64,000 bases of DNA from Pyropia yezoensis (taxonomy: Eukaryota > Rhodophyta > Bangiophyceae > Bangiales > Bangiaceae): the NCBI GenBank assembly GCA_009829735.1, contig CM020618.1, positions 5,392,882-5,456,881 on the forward strand. The letters run 5' to 3'. The notes beneath the pieces were generated by a model that saw only the letters and a program-made list of their open reading frames with translations, made no database searches and was not told the DNA's origin. The position numbers and the translations under genes were made by a program. Shown in pieces: positions 8,596 to 19,300 of this stretch; the stretch's first letter is position 1; every line of letters begins with the position of its first letter.

Positions 8596-10542
8596 ATGGC
8601 TAGCTCGGACCCCCCGTCGTCTGGGGAGTACACGGGTGGCGCACGTACTTCAGTGCCTTCGAATACTGGTGAGACACAGGTGGGTTTACCTGGGGTCGCA
8701 GAGGGACTAGAGGTCCCTCAAGCCAGCAGGACTGGAAGTGCGGGCGGGCAACAGGCCACCCCGACTCAGTCGGGAGTTCACTCGGGTGACAATTCTGATG
8801 TGGGTGGGCCGAAGTCTGGCCACCGTGTGGTACACTCAACGGGAACGTCCCAAGGGGTGAGGACTGTCCCCGCGGGTTCCACTCGGGTTGGAGCCAACTT
8901 TGGCTTGGAGCCGTCGCCAACTAGGCTTTCGGAGGACGGCGGACCTCCGTTGGTCGGCGATGGGCTCGCGCCCATGCCCCCGGTTGAGACCCCTGAGGAT
9001 CGTGGTTACCCCTCAGGTGGACTCCCGGAGGCGGATCGAGACTCAACTGGAGTCGACAATCCACTCCTCGCGGAAACTGTCCGTCGGGAGGCGATTAATG
9101 TGTTGCGGCAGACTTTGCCGGACCTGGTGGTCACGATGACGAATACTATTCTGAATCAGATTGTGGCGAGTTTGCCAGATGGCCTTAATGTCCAGACCGG
9201 ATTGGGGCTTTCGAGCCCGCAGGCGCAGGGAGAATCCCTCCTGACGCCTATCTCGGGTCGCCCCGAACAGGGGGGGACCCCTGTGACTCCCAACGAGGGA
9301 GCCACACCATTCTCGATGAGGCGTTCGCCCTTCACGGGGGAGTTTCCCTCGGAAACGCCGGCGGCTATACCAAGCTCGCCGCGCCAGACTACAGGCACTG
9401 CGGAGCAACTTACCCCAGTGCCTCAGCGGCTTTTCCTTCAACGTGAGGTGCCGCCCAAGATCCATGTAGCCAACCCGGTCTACCAGAGGATCTTTGACTG
9501 TGAGACCTACGCCCTCCACAACAAGTCGGTGGCGTATGGTCCTGACCAGGCCCGAGCCATGGGCCGTGCCAAGAAGAATGCACTTCACTGTTTTGGGCAC
9601 AAAGCGGAGTGGGATGGAACTCCCTTCCTCCGTGTCTTTGAGTTTCTACGTCTTTTCACAAAAGCCTGTGACGACAATGCCATAAGTGAAGGCATGGCTT
9701 TCTATATGCTACAGGAATTTACGAAGGGCGACCTGCGGACAGAACTTATGTCCGTCATGCCCAGCTCCTCAAGTGGAGGCGCTGGTGAGGTGACGTCCTA
9801 CTTGGAGCTCGTCAACTGGTTGTTGAGAGCCATGGTTGATGAAGCGGCGTTGGCTTCTCAAGTCGAGGAGTTTACGCAAGCCCATCAGGAAGAGGCCGAG
9901 GACGAGTTGTCCTTTGCGGAGCGAGTTCGTAAGCTCAACAATCTTTGTGGCTTTCTTCATCCACAAGCTGTGGTGAAGAGTCGGTTTGTGGAGGGACTCC
10001 ATTGGTCAGTCCGGATGGAGACCCGGGAGCATAACACTGCCCGGGCGACCCTGGCCGAGTTGGCTAGGTTCGCCTACCGCAGAGGTGAGGCCTACCGCAA
10101 GTTGCGGGAGGAACAACGCCAGGAGCGTCAGGCCGAGTTGGCCAAGGAGCGCGAGGAGGCGCGCCAGGCCAGAGAGCTGAGAGAGGCACGCCGAATCCGC
10201 AAGGAAAGGGTGGTAGCTGCCGTGGGAACTTCCCAGGGTACCTCTTCGTCTTCCCCAGTCGAGAAGACCCCTCCCGGAACAGACAATCGGTGTTGGATCT
10301 GCAACTCCGATGGACACTGGGCATATGATTGCCCCAAATTGAGTAAACGCATCCAAGAACTTGTTAGGAATGCGAGTAAGAAGTCGGCTACGAACGAAGC
10401 ACGTTCACGCCGCGAGGGTGGGCCTCGACCGGTAGTGGCGGTCGCCGCACCCTCGGCGGAGGGGGCGGACACGTCGTCCTCAGACTCGTCGTCTTCCCCT
10501 TCGCCCTCCGATTCGGACGCCAAGTCGGCGGGAAACGAATGA
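8596..10542 (+). CDS. gag: Gag polyprotein of element A
   Basis: An uninterrupted frame of 648 residues from ATG (MASSDPPSSGEYT). The order is: a disordered Gly/Pro/Ser-rich N-terminus; a conserved capsid-like helical region at about residues 290-500 (from the segment around VYQRIFDCETYALHN through the region ending SVRMETREHNTAR); a charged Arg/Glu coiled-coil stretch; a single CCHC zinc knuckle, CWICNSDGHWAYDC (C-X2-C-X4-H-X4-C); and a Ser/Asp-rich tail. This is the usual Ty3/gypsy Gag plan: it forms the particle and binds genomic RNA. An earlier GTG in frame is not a credible start. The stop is two codons after a -1 slippery heptamer, and pol lies in the -1 frame. This gag is intact, whereas C's copy is frameshifted. 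Confidence 0.9.
   Translation: MASSDPPSSGEYTGGARTSVPSNTGETQVGLPGVAEGLEVPQASRTGSAGGQQATPTQSGVHSGDNSDVGGPKSGHRVVHSTGTSQGVRTVPAGSTRVGANFGLEPSPTRLSEDGGPPLVGDGLAPMPPVETPEDRGYPSGGLPEADRDSTGVDNPLLAETVRREAINVLRQTLPDLVVTMTNTILNQIVASLPDGLNVQTGLGLSSPQAQGESLLTPISGRPEQGGTPVTPNEGATPFSMRRSPFTGEFPSETPAAIPSSPRQTTGTAEQLTPVPQRLFLQREVPPKIHVANPVYQRIFDCETYALHNKSVAYGPDQARAMGRAKKNALHCFGHKAEWDGTPFLRVFEFLRLFTKACDDNAISEGMAFYMLQEFTKGDLRTELMSVMPSSSSGGAGEVTSYLELVNWLLRAMVDEAALASQVEEFTQAHQEEAEDELSFAERVRKLNNLCGFLHPQAVVKSRFVEGLHWSVRMETREHNTARATLAELARFAYRRGEAYRKLREEQRQERQAELAKEREEARQARELREARRIRKERVVAAVGTSQGTSSSSPVEKTPPGTDNRCWICNSDGHWAYDCPKLSKRIQELVRNASKKSATNEARSRREGGPRPVVAVAAPSAEGADTSSSDSSSSPSPSDSDAKSAGNE
10530..10536 (+). promoter_or_regulatory. 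Predicted -1 ribosomal frameshift heptamer, gag-pol of A
   Basis: G GGA AAC in the gag frame fits the N NNW WWH rule exactly and is followed by GAA TGA (gag stop). The pol frame is -1 relative to gag and is open across this point. An ATG overlaps the gag stop (ATGA, 10539-10542), so termination-reinitiation is an alternative. Confidence 0.7.
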
Positions 10543-13500
10543 CCGTTGGAGCTGGCCGTCCGAAGCTCACAACGGCAGCCTCGGCCAAGTGAGTCAAGAG
10601 GACGAACCAACCGTGCCGGATACTGCGGCGACCTAAGGAAGTCCGCCCACCTCGGGTAGGACTCCCCAAGAACGTAAACCCACGTCGGGTCATCGCGGTG
10701 CTGACGGGTGAGAACTTCCAGGTGGCTGGACGGGTGCAACTTGCCCCCGGCCGCGCCTGTTGTGCCCGTATCTTACTTGATACCGGGTCAGGAGCCTCCT
10801 TGATACGCAAGTCGCTATTACCAAAGGAGGTGAAGCTCCAACGCTGGAGGTCTAAAGCTGACCATCTGATCGATATCAATGGTGGGGTACTTCTTCTCGT
10901 TGGTGCCGTGACCCTACCAACTAGGTTGGGAACCCATGAGGTCGACGTGACCTGTGGAGTAGTGGAGAATATATCGGTACGCCTGCTTCTGGGTACCCCT
11001 TATGTTGTAACTCAAGTGCCTTTGATTTGTGGCCCTGAGTATTGGGTCAAGTTGATGAATGGGGAGACTATCCCCATCCTTGGTAAGGGAAAGTCTGTGG
11101 CTCCTGTGACAGTTTCACAGTCGAAGCCTGTTTGCTCTGTGAGAGAAGGGTTCACTGCTACCCTGCGTTTAGCCCGTAAAGTCACGTTGCCCCCCAACTC
11201 GGTGGCGCACGTTGACGTTGTAACTGATTATACGGGGAACGGGTTGGTGCACCCTTACCCCCGTCTTGCTCGCAAGCACCAAGTGCATGTTGCCCTTGGC
11301 ACGATGGACTCCAAAGCCGGAGTCCCGTGGAGGATCCAGGTTATGAACCTGAGCTCGTCGCCCAAGTACTTCAAGTCGGGAGCCAAGTTCGGCTATATCG
11401 ACCAACGTGAGGGACCGGTAGTAGCGGTCACCCTCAACGCGGGCGCAAGTAGCGACCCGAAGTCCGGGAAGGAGAAGCATCAAGCCAAGTCGGCCGCCTC
11501 TCCTCGGCCCCATGTGAACATGGAGGGTGTTCCACCCAGGTTGAGGGTTCAAGTTGAACGCCTCTTGGACCAATATCACAAGTTGTGGGATGGTCAATTG
11601 GAACTCATGAGAGCCACCCAACACCGGATCGAGTTGAAGCCCGGTGCACCCCCTATACGCCAACAACCGTATAGGGGAGGACCCCGTTCAAGGGCCCTCG
11701 TTAAGGAGCAAGTTGCTCGCATGGAGGCCCTCGATGTGATCGAGGCCAGCAACACCGAGTGGGCGAGTCCGGTGGTTATCGTCCCCAAAGTTGATGGGAC
11801 CCCCCGGTTTTGTATCGACTACAGTAAGCTCAACGAGAGCACGGTGAAGGACAGTTATCCCCTACCTAGGATGGATGACTGTCTGGACTCTCTGGGGGAG
11901 GCAAACGTGTTCTCTACCCTGGACTGTAACGCGGGGTACTGGCAAATTCCCATTGCCCCGGAGGACAGGCATAAAACTACCTTTACCTGTCACTGTGGTA
12001 CCTACCACTGCAAGGGACTACCGTTTGGACTGTGTAACGCGCCGGCAACTTTCCAGCGCGCTATGGACATGATTCTGGCCGGAGTACGGTGGCAGATCTG
12101 TCTTGTGTACCTAGACGATATCATTGTGTTCTCCCGAAGTCCGGAGGAACACATTGGCCATCTTGGCCAGGTGTTCAAGCTACTTGCTGACGCCGGTGTG
12201 TCACTGAAGGCGAGTAAGTGTCACCTCTTCACTCAAGAGGTGGAATACTTGGGACATGTTGTCCGTCCGGAGCGCCTCAGTGTCAACGAGAAGAACTTGA
12301 GGGCCATCCGTAAGGCTCAGTACCCCCGGACCCAGACCCAGATGAGGAGCTTCCTCGGGATGTGCAACGTGTACCGACGTTTCACCAAGGGCTTCGCCAA
12401 GGTGGCGAAGCCGCTGAATGAGCTGGTTAGTTCAACGCTACTGAAGAACCTGCCTCCCTCAAGTCGGGTGGAGCAGGAATCCTTTGAGACTCTTCGGGAC
12501 CTTCTGCTGAAGCCCCCCATCTTGGCTATTCCCAGGTTGGGAGGCCACTACATCCTGGATGTGGACGCGAGCTGCGACCAACTTGGTTGTGTGTTGCTTC
12601 AGCAGCAGCCGGACAAGGAGTACTTGCCGGTGCGATACTTCAGCAAGGGGCTGAACTCGGCCGAGAAGAACTACGGAGTCACCGAGTTGGAAGGACTCGC
12701 AGTGATGTGGGCGGTGACGTCACTTCGTCACTACCTAGAGGGAGAGAAGTTCCTCATCCGCTGTGACCACCGCGCGTTGCAGTTCATCATCAAGACGGGT
12801 TGTACAAACACTCGTCTCAACCGGTGGAGGGTGCGACTGGCACCCTTTAACTTTGACATTGAGTACCGACCTGGCAGGCAACATGCCCTTGCCGACGGCC
12901 TCTCTCGGGTACCTACCGAGGGGCTGGACACTAACCCAGTCGATGAGGACATCCCCATCGGGGGGGTAGTCACGCGCTCGGGTCAGGCGTTGAACCCCGA
13001 GGCGCCAGGGAACAAGAAGTACTTGCCCCTGTCCCTGGACGAGGTGGTGAAGGCCCAGGCCCAGGATCCCTTCTGCAAGTCGCAGAGGGATATACTGGAT
13101 ACAGTGGTAGAGACGCGTTTCTTTCTGGGAGACGATGGCCTCCTCATGAGGAGGGGGGTATTCCAGGGGACCGAACAACTTGTCGTCCCCGCATCCCTCA
13201 AGGACAGTATTCTGGAGAGGGAGCATAACGCTCCCACAGGTGGACACCTGGGGTCTAGTAAACTGTACCAGACCCTGAGGACCAGGTAATACTGGCCGTC
13301 CATGGTGGTGGACATCTACAGTTGGGTGGCTGCCTGCACAAGTTGTGCGCAGAACCGTCTGATGGAACGGCGGCCTACTACGGCTATGCTACTGTTCCCG
13401 GCCAAGGAGCCCTTTGCCGCGTTGGCATTGGACATCCTTGGGCCACTGCCAGTGACCGAGGAGGGCAACCAGTACCTCCTGGTCATCCGTGACCGCCTCA

Positions 13501-13807
13501 CGAAACTTACGCGAGCCATCCCACTGGCAGAGATCACGGCCATGTCGGTCGTGTCAGCCTTCCTAGATCACTGGGTTGCCGCGTATGGCATTCCGGATAG
13601 TACACTATCGGACAATGGACCGCAATTTGCGTCCGTACTGTTTCAGGGAGTGCTGGATATGTTGGGGGTTAAGGCAAACTACGCCACCCCCTACCACCCA
13701 CAAACTAATGGGCAGGTGGAGCGCTTCAACAAAACTATTGTTCGGCAGCTGCGCCACTATGTGAGTGAGCACGTGAAAACGTGGGACCAATACATTTCTA
13801 TTCTTAC
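10536..13807 (+). pseudogene. pol: Pol of element A, first part (protease, RT, RNase H, integrase start)
   Basis: Pol lies in the -1 frame relative to gag. In order: retroviral-type aspartic protease (LLDTGSGASL, near 10770); reverse transcriptase with YLDD at 12108-12119; RNase H (LDVDASCDQLGC, near 12555); integrase zinc finger (REHNAPTGGH .. CTSCAQ); and the first two catalytic Asp of the integrase core (LDILGPLP; LSDNGPQFAS), then the Glu (NGQVERFNK). Lesions: TGA at 10590-10592 where element C has TGG, and TAA at 13287-13289 inside the integrase zinc finger, which C shares. The frame ends at 13807, where element B is inserted; it resumes at 22824. The function would have been copying element RNA into DNA and integrating it. 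Confidence 0.9.
13803..13807 (+). repeat. Target duplication of element B, left copy
   Basis: CTTAC, repeated at 22819-22823. The undisturbed integrase sequence in element C has a single CTTAC at this point, confirming the insertion site. Confidence 0.95.
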
Positions 13808-14451
13808 TGTGGGGTTCTGAGCCCCTGGGACCGTTGGAACCCGGGAGACTGACTTGGGACCCGGCTGGCAGCGTTACGTGGACCCACGCGCTGGCCGAGG
13901 ATTCCTGCATCGGTGGCCCGGGGCAGTGGCGACACGCCCGGTGCCCTGATTGGTAACCCGGAGCGGTGGACTTGCCGGGTTGGGGCATACTGACCTTCGG
14001 GTTATTTGTTTGATTTTTCGCATTTGTTTTCCTTGCGTGATTTCGTGTCTTTCCCCTTTTTCCCACTGGGTTTTTTTCGGGGATTGACATTTGTGTGTGG
14101 GGGGATTTCGCTTGCTTTTTGTGTGTTGGCCCGGTGAGCGGCCGGTGCCTTGCTGGCACTTGGCCCGCTGGGGGCGCCCTCTGGGGGCCTCGCTCAGGGC
14201 CCCTGGAGGGGCCAGGGGGGGAGGTTCTTGAGGGGTGCTCCGGGGTTCTCCCCGGGGCCATCTTGTAAAATCAACAGTACTTTGGGTTCCTTCTCCCTCG
14301 GGCTTTTGTCCTGTTTACCTTTGCCTCGTATCGTGGCGGGCGAGTGGATCAGCAAGGGCTCTTACCTGTTCCTTCCTGGGCTTCGGACTGTGGTCTCTGT
14401 GTGTGTGGTTGTGGTTTCTGGGTCCGGGAATCTGGGTCCCATTACGCTACA
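13808..14451 (+). repeat. 5' LTR of element B
   Basis: Starts TGTGGGGTTCTGAGCC and ends ATTACGCTACA. It contains a T-rich stretch (about 13998-14110), unlike the GC-rich surroundings. Long minus-strand ORFs over it reappear in the 3' LTR and carry no domain. Confidence 0.95.
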
Positions 14452-14455
14452 TTTA

Positions 14456-14473
14456 TGGTGGAGCAGCAGGGGA
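14456..14473 (+). promoter_or_regulatory. tRNA primer-binding site of element B
   Basis: TGGTGGAGCAGCAGGGGA, starting four bases after the LTR end; identical to that of families A and C. Confidence 0.8.
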
Positions 14474-14592
14474 GGGCTTTACTCTTCTCCCGTATCGGGA
14501 CAGCCCTCTTCTTTCTCTGTGGCGTTTGGTTCCTTGGTTCCCGTTTCTGGTAACGAGATCGTTTGGTTCAGGTCGAGTGCCGCACGGCCCAC

Positions 14593-16300
14593 ATGACGGA
14601 CCCTGTCCCTTCGGGCGGTCGGGGCCGTGGTGCGCCGTCGGACGTTTCGATGGTTACTCCCGCTGGCCGTGGCCGCGGCGGTCCCTTGGGTCCGTCGAAC
14701 CGTGGTGGAGGCGGGCCGACAGGGATTCCTCGTCGGGGGACAGCGCCCCCGGGTGGGATCCGGGCTACTACGGGTCAGGATTTACGTGGGAACACGGGTT
14801 CCGAGTCAGGGACCCGAGTTCCACCTTCGGCTACTGTTACTGGGTCCCCGGACATTGTGTCCACACTGGAAACGTTTCGAGATGAGATTTTGGCTACTGT
14901 TTCCCAGGCCCTGAGCCAGAGTCCTGCCGGCCAGGGTGGGTCCCGTGATACCAGTCGTTCCGATCGTTCTCGTTCCCTCCGTCACCGGCGCCGTCATCAT
15001 TCGAGTGGCTCCTCTTCCTCTTCTTCTTCTGGTACGACATTTTCATCCGTCTTCGACGAGGAGGACCTGGAACCCATTCAGAGTCCACGAACCGAGCCCC
15101 AGGTAATCAAGTGTTCCGACGATCGTTTTGTTCGGGTCCTGGACTATCGTACGTACCGCCTACGGAACAAGAAATCGACCTATGGAACGCGAGAAGCACG
15201 TAAGATGGGACGGGTTGCTCGTAACATGAAACACTCTTTTGCTGGGTACCCTAATTTCTCTGGGAAAGAGGCCCTCAAGGAGTTCACGTGGCTCCGCAAA
15301 CTGGGTAAGGCATGTAACGATAATGGGGTTTCCGAGGGCATGGCCCTGTACGCGATCCCTCATTTCCTGTCTGGGGACGCGGAACTGCGGTACACTCGGG
15401 CCCTTCCGGACTCCTCAAGCGCGTCAGGCGGCGCTTCGATCACGAGTTACCCTGAGGCTGTTAACTGGTTCCTTGAAACGTACGCTGAACCCCATGCGTT
15501 CGCACTGGCGCAGGATAAGTTCAGTCGGGCCGCCAAGGAACCAGATGAGGGGATCGAGGCCTTTGCGGTACGCTTACGGGGTCTGACGGAACTATGTGGG
15601 AACATCCACACCGAAGGTACCATGAAACAGCAGCTGATTCAAGGGCTCCCTGAGTACCTACGTACGGACGCATTTGTTTACAGTATCCCTGACCGTACGT
15701 ACCAGCAGCTGGTAACGTTTACTGCGGGCAAGAACAAGGCGGCTACCGAGGTTATCAAGATGGCCCGAGGGTCGTCTGTGACCAAGGCTGGCCCCTCTGG
15801 AACCGTCCGCAGACCCACTGAACCGAGGCCCAATCGTTCGTTGGACTCGTCCCCGTTGATGGCTGTTAATCCTATGGGCCCCTCTACGATCCTTAAGGGC
15901 CCCCTCGAGAAGGAAACTGAGAAGAACGGGTCGGGTCAAGTGCTTGGCGTTCAAGGGACCCACGCTCCAGTTCGTGGGAGTACGTACCATGGACAGTCGA
16001 CGCCCGTACCGTTGTTACCTGTGTTGGGAACCGGGTCACATGGCCCATCAATGTTCCATGTTGTCTGAGGTCCAACGGAAAGCGGTTCTCCTGGCCCGGG
16101 ACTCGTTCCTTGCGGCCACTCGTGGACGGAGTCAGAGTACCGAAGGAAAGCCGAATGCGGACCCCCAGTTCCATCGTCAGATCCGGGTTGCTATGGTTCA
16201 GGTCCTTTGTGAAGGGATAAACCTCTCGGATGACGAGGCGGACCAAGGGTACCAAGTGAAAGACGGTTCCCAGGAGCCGGGACCCTCGGGAAAAGAGTAA
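14593..16300 (+). pseudogene. gag: Gag of element B, with a frame change before the zinc knuckle
   Basis: From ATG (MTDPVPSGGRGRG) the frame runs through an Arg/Gly-rich N-terminus, a Ser-rich linker and a capsid-like region (DDRFVRVLDYRTYRLRN onward) that resembles A's Gag in layout. That frame ends at 16068. The CCHC knuckle CYLCWEPGHMAHQC is in the next frame, which is open to TAA at 16298-16300. The two frames overlap for about 170 nt, so a single-base deletion or insertion between about 15790 and 15990 explains the break; a programmed event cannot be excluded from one copy. The second frame ends two codons after a slippery GGGAAAA. Confidence 0.75.
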
Positions 16301-19300
16301 CGGGGGGCGGATCGAAACGGTCCCCTCCCCATCGTCGGGATAGTACCTGCTCGTTTGCAACTGCGTTGGGGTTCTCCAAGATCTTTAAGGGCCCCGTTAT
16401 ACCAGTACGTTCTGAGTCTCCTATTACTTTGAAAACCCCTTGTTCCTGTTTGCCCTCTCTGGCACGACGATCCAAGTCTGGGCTCCGACGTCGGATGGGA
16501 ATGAAGAAGCCCTACGGGTTCAGGGGTACCTTGCTTGTACTGCGTAAGAGAAACTTTGCTTTGAATGCTTTGGTTCGACTGGACAAGGAGGAACCGAAGG
16601 ACACCACGGTTATCCTGGACACTGGTGCTGGGCCAAGCGTGGTACGTGAGGATATCCTCCCTGAAGGGTGGCGACGACTAGCGTCAAGGGCCCCCAAGTC
16701 GACGCATGTGTGTGACGCCTCGGGTCAGTTGTTACGGGCCCGTGGGATCGTGGAACTATCGGTGATCGTGAATGGGAAGCCGATGGAGTTCGAGTTCCTC
16801 GTGGTCAGGGCCCTCTCGGTACCGTTGATCCTCTGGATGGACTTTCAGAAGGAACACGTTAAGGCGATCTACCCTGGAACAGAGTCTGTGCTTTGGAACC
16901 TGGGTTTCGTGACCTACGCCAAGAGAACGTGGGACGGAAAGACCCAGAACGCTTTTTCTGTGAAGGGTAACCCCGTACGCCGAGATCCTTCTGCCCTGTA
17001 CCTCTCCAAGGGTGTAACTTCGGCACCCCGATCCCTCCAAGCGGTCTACGTCAAGTGCGGAACGAATGCACGTTGTTTACTTTATGAACGACCGCACAAG
17101 ATGGCTAAGAAAGGGCTCCGTCTGCATAACGCCCTGGTTAACGTACGGACCCGGCGGGACTTCCGGATCCACATCATGAACATCTCGAACCGAGCGGTCA
17201 ACTTGCCCAAGAACTTCGCCGTTGGCCTCGCTATCCCGTACGACGGACCCGTGCTCGAGGTCCCCACTGGTTACTTGCCGGCCCCGAGTGAGGGGGCCGA
17301 CCCTATTGCTACGCTGGGAACCGAGCAAGGGAACACGTCGGGTCAAGCGTCGTCACCGGGGGGCGAGACCCCTGAGGGATACGATGGAACCACGGTACCC
17401 GAGCCGGATACAAAGGGCAAGACGTCAGACGGAACCCCGGTCAAGATGCCCAAGGTGGCGTACGAGCTGATCCCGCCTGAACTTCACCAGGCTGTACGTG
17501 AACTTTTGGAACGCTACAAGGGTCTGTGGGACGGACAACTGGGACGTATTGACGTAACACCCCACCGGATCACTTTGAAGGACGGGGCCAAGCCTATTCG
17601 TTCCCAACCGTACCGTACCGGGCTCCATCATCGGGACCTGATCAAGGAACAAGTGGAAAAGCAGACCAAGCTCGGGGTCATGGAACCGTCTCAGGCTGAG
17701 TGGTCGTTCCCGGTCGTCTTGGTCCCCAAGCCCGATGATACCCCGCGGTTCTGTGTTGACTACCGCGGACTGAACGATGTGACGTTTAAGGACACGTACC
17801 CGTTACCGAGGATGGACGACTGTATCGACTTTCTGGGAGAGGCAACCGTGTTTTCGATGTTGGACGCGAACTGTGGTTACTGGCAGATCCCTGTTGCTGC
17901 CGAGGACCAGGATAAGACGACGTTCACGTGTCACGAAGGAACCTTCCGGTACATCAGGCTCCCCTTTGGTCTTTCAAACGCTCCGGCTACGTTTCAACGT
18001 GCCATTGACACGATCCTGTCCGGGGTTAAGTGGAAGACGCGCCTCGTGTACCTGGACGACATTATTGTTTTCTCTAAGAACCCTACGGAACACCTGGAAC
18101 ACCTGGAAGAGATCTTTGGGCTACTCGCTAAGGCCGGTGTTTCCCTGAAGGCCAGCAAGTGCTTTTTGTTCCATGACGAGGTTGAGTACGTTGGCCATAT
18201 CGTCGGCAAGGGCCAGCTCCGCGTGAACGAGAAGAACCTAGTCGGGCTACGGGAAGCCAAGACACCGAGAACCAAGAAGGACCTACGCAGTTTCCTGGGA
18301 ATGTGTAACGTTTACCGTCGCTTTGTTAAGGACTATGCTCAGGTGGTCCGCCCTCTGTTGGCTATGACAAGTACCAAGGTACCCGACCCTCTGCCTCCTG
18401 TTACTCCGGCTCAGACGGACGCGTTTGAGGAACTAAAGTACCATCTGACCCACACACCGATCCTGGCGCTTCCGCGACGCTCGGGCCAGTTTATTGTGGA
18501 TACCGATGCGAGCGCTGCCCAGATTGGTTGCGTTTTGCTACAGGAACAAGAGGACGGGGCCTACAAGCCCGTGGGTTACTGGAGCAGGGTCCTGACACAA
18601 GCGGAACGGAATTATAGTACCACGGAACGCGAGTGCCTCGCTGTTGTCTGGGCTCTCTTTTTGTTACGACCGTACCTAGAGGGGACACGCTTCGTTGTAC
18701 GTACGGACCACACCGCTTTGAAGTGGATGTTACACATGGACGGAGCCCATGGACGTTTGGCTCGTTGGCGACTCCGGTTAGCCGAGTACAATTATACCGT
18801 TGAGTCCCGTCCTGATCAACACCACCATGCTGCAGACTATATGTCAAGGCTGGAAACTACGGGACACGACGGAGGACCTATACCCGAGGAGATACCTTCC
18901 CTGTTAACTATGGCCAACTTTGTTACCGGATGGATCCGTCCGAACTTCAAGACACACAAGGGGTACCCACCTTTGTCGGTTGACAGGATCCTTAAGGCTC
19001 AGGGAAACGATAAGCGTTGCAAGGAACTTCAGGAAGAGATGAACCGAAACGCTAACTCGCGGTACGGGGAAACACCTGAAGGGTTACTTGTACGACTGGC
19101 TCCTCTGGACCGAGCCGTTCAAATTGTGGTCCCCAAGGAACTACAGCAGGAGGTACTGCCTTTGGAACATGAACCAGGCCACGCGGGACACCCAGGGATC
19201 AATAAGATGTGTACCTCTATGAGACGAACGTTCTACTGGGAAACTATGGTGGCCGACGTGCACGCTTTTGTTACCAACTGTACCGCTTGTTCCAGGGGCA

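Noticed and set aside
10539-10542. ATGA overlap as the main gag-pol coupling mechanism in A/C
   Set aside because: Kept as an alternative only: the slippery heptamer is in exact register and is also found in family B, which lacks the ATGA overlap.
13605-14261. Long minus-strand ORF over the 5' LTR of element B (and 21861-22628 over the 3' LTR)
   Set aside because: The same frame recurs only because the LTR is repeated. It runs across LTR/insertion borders and has no domain.
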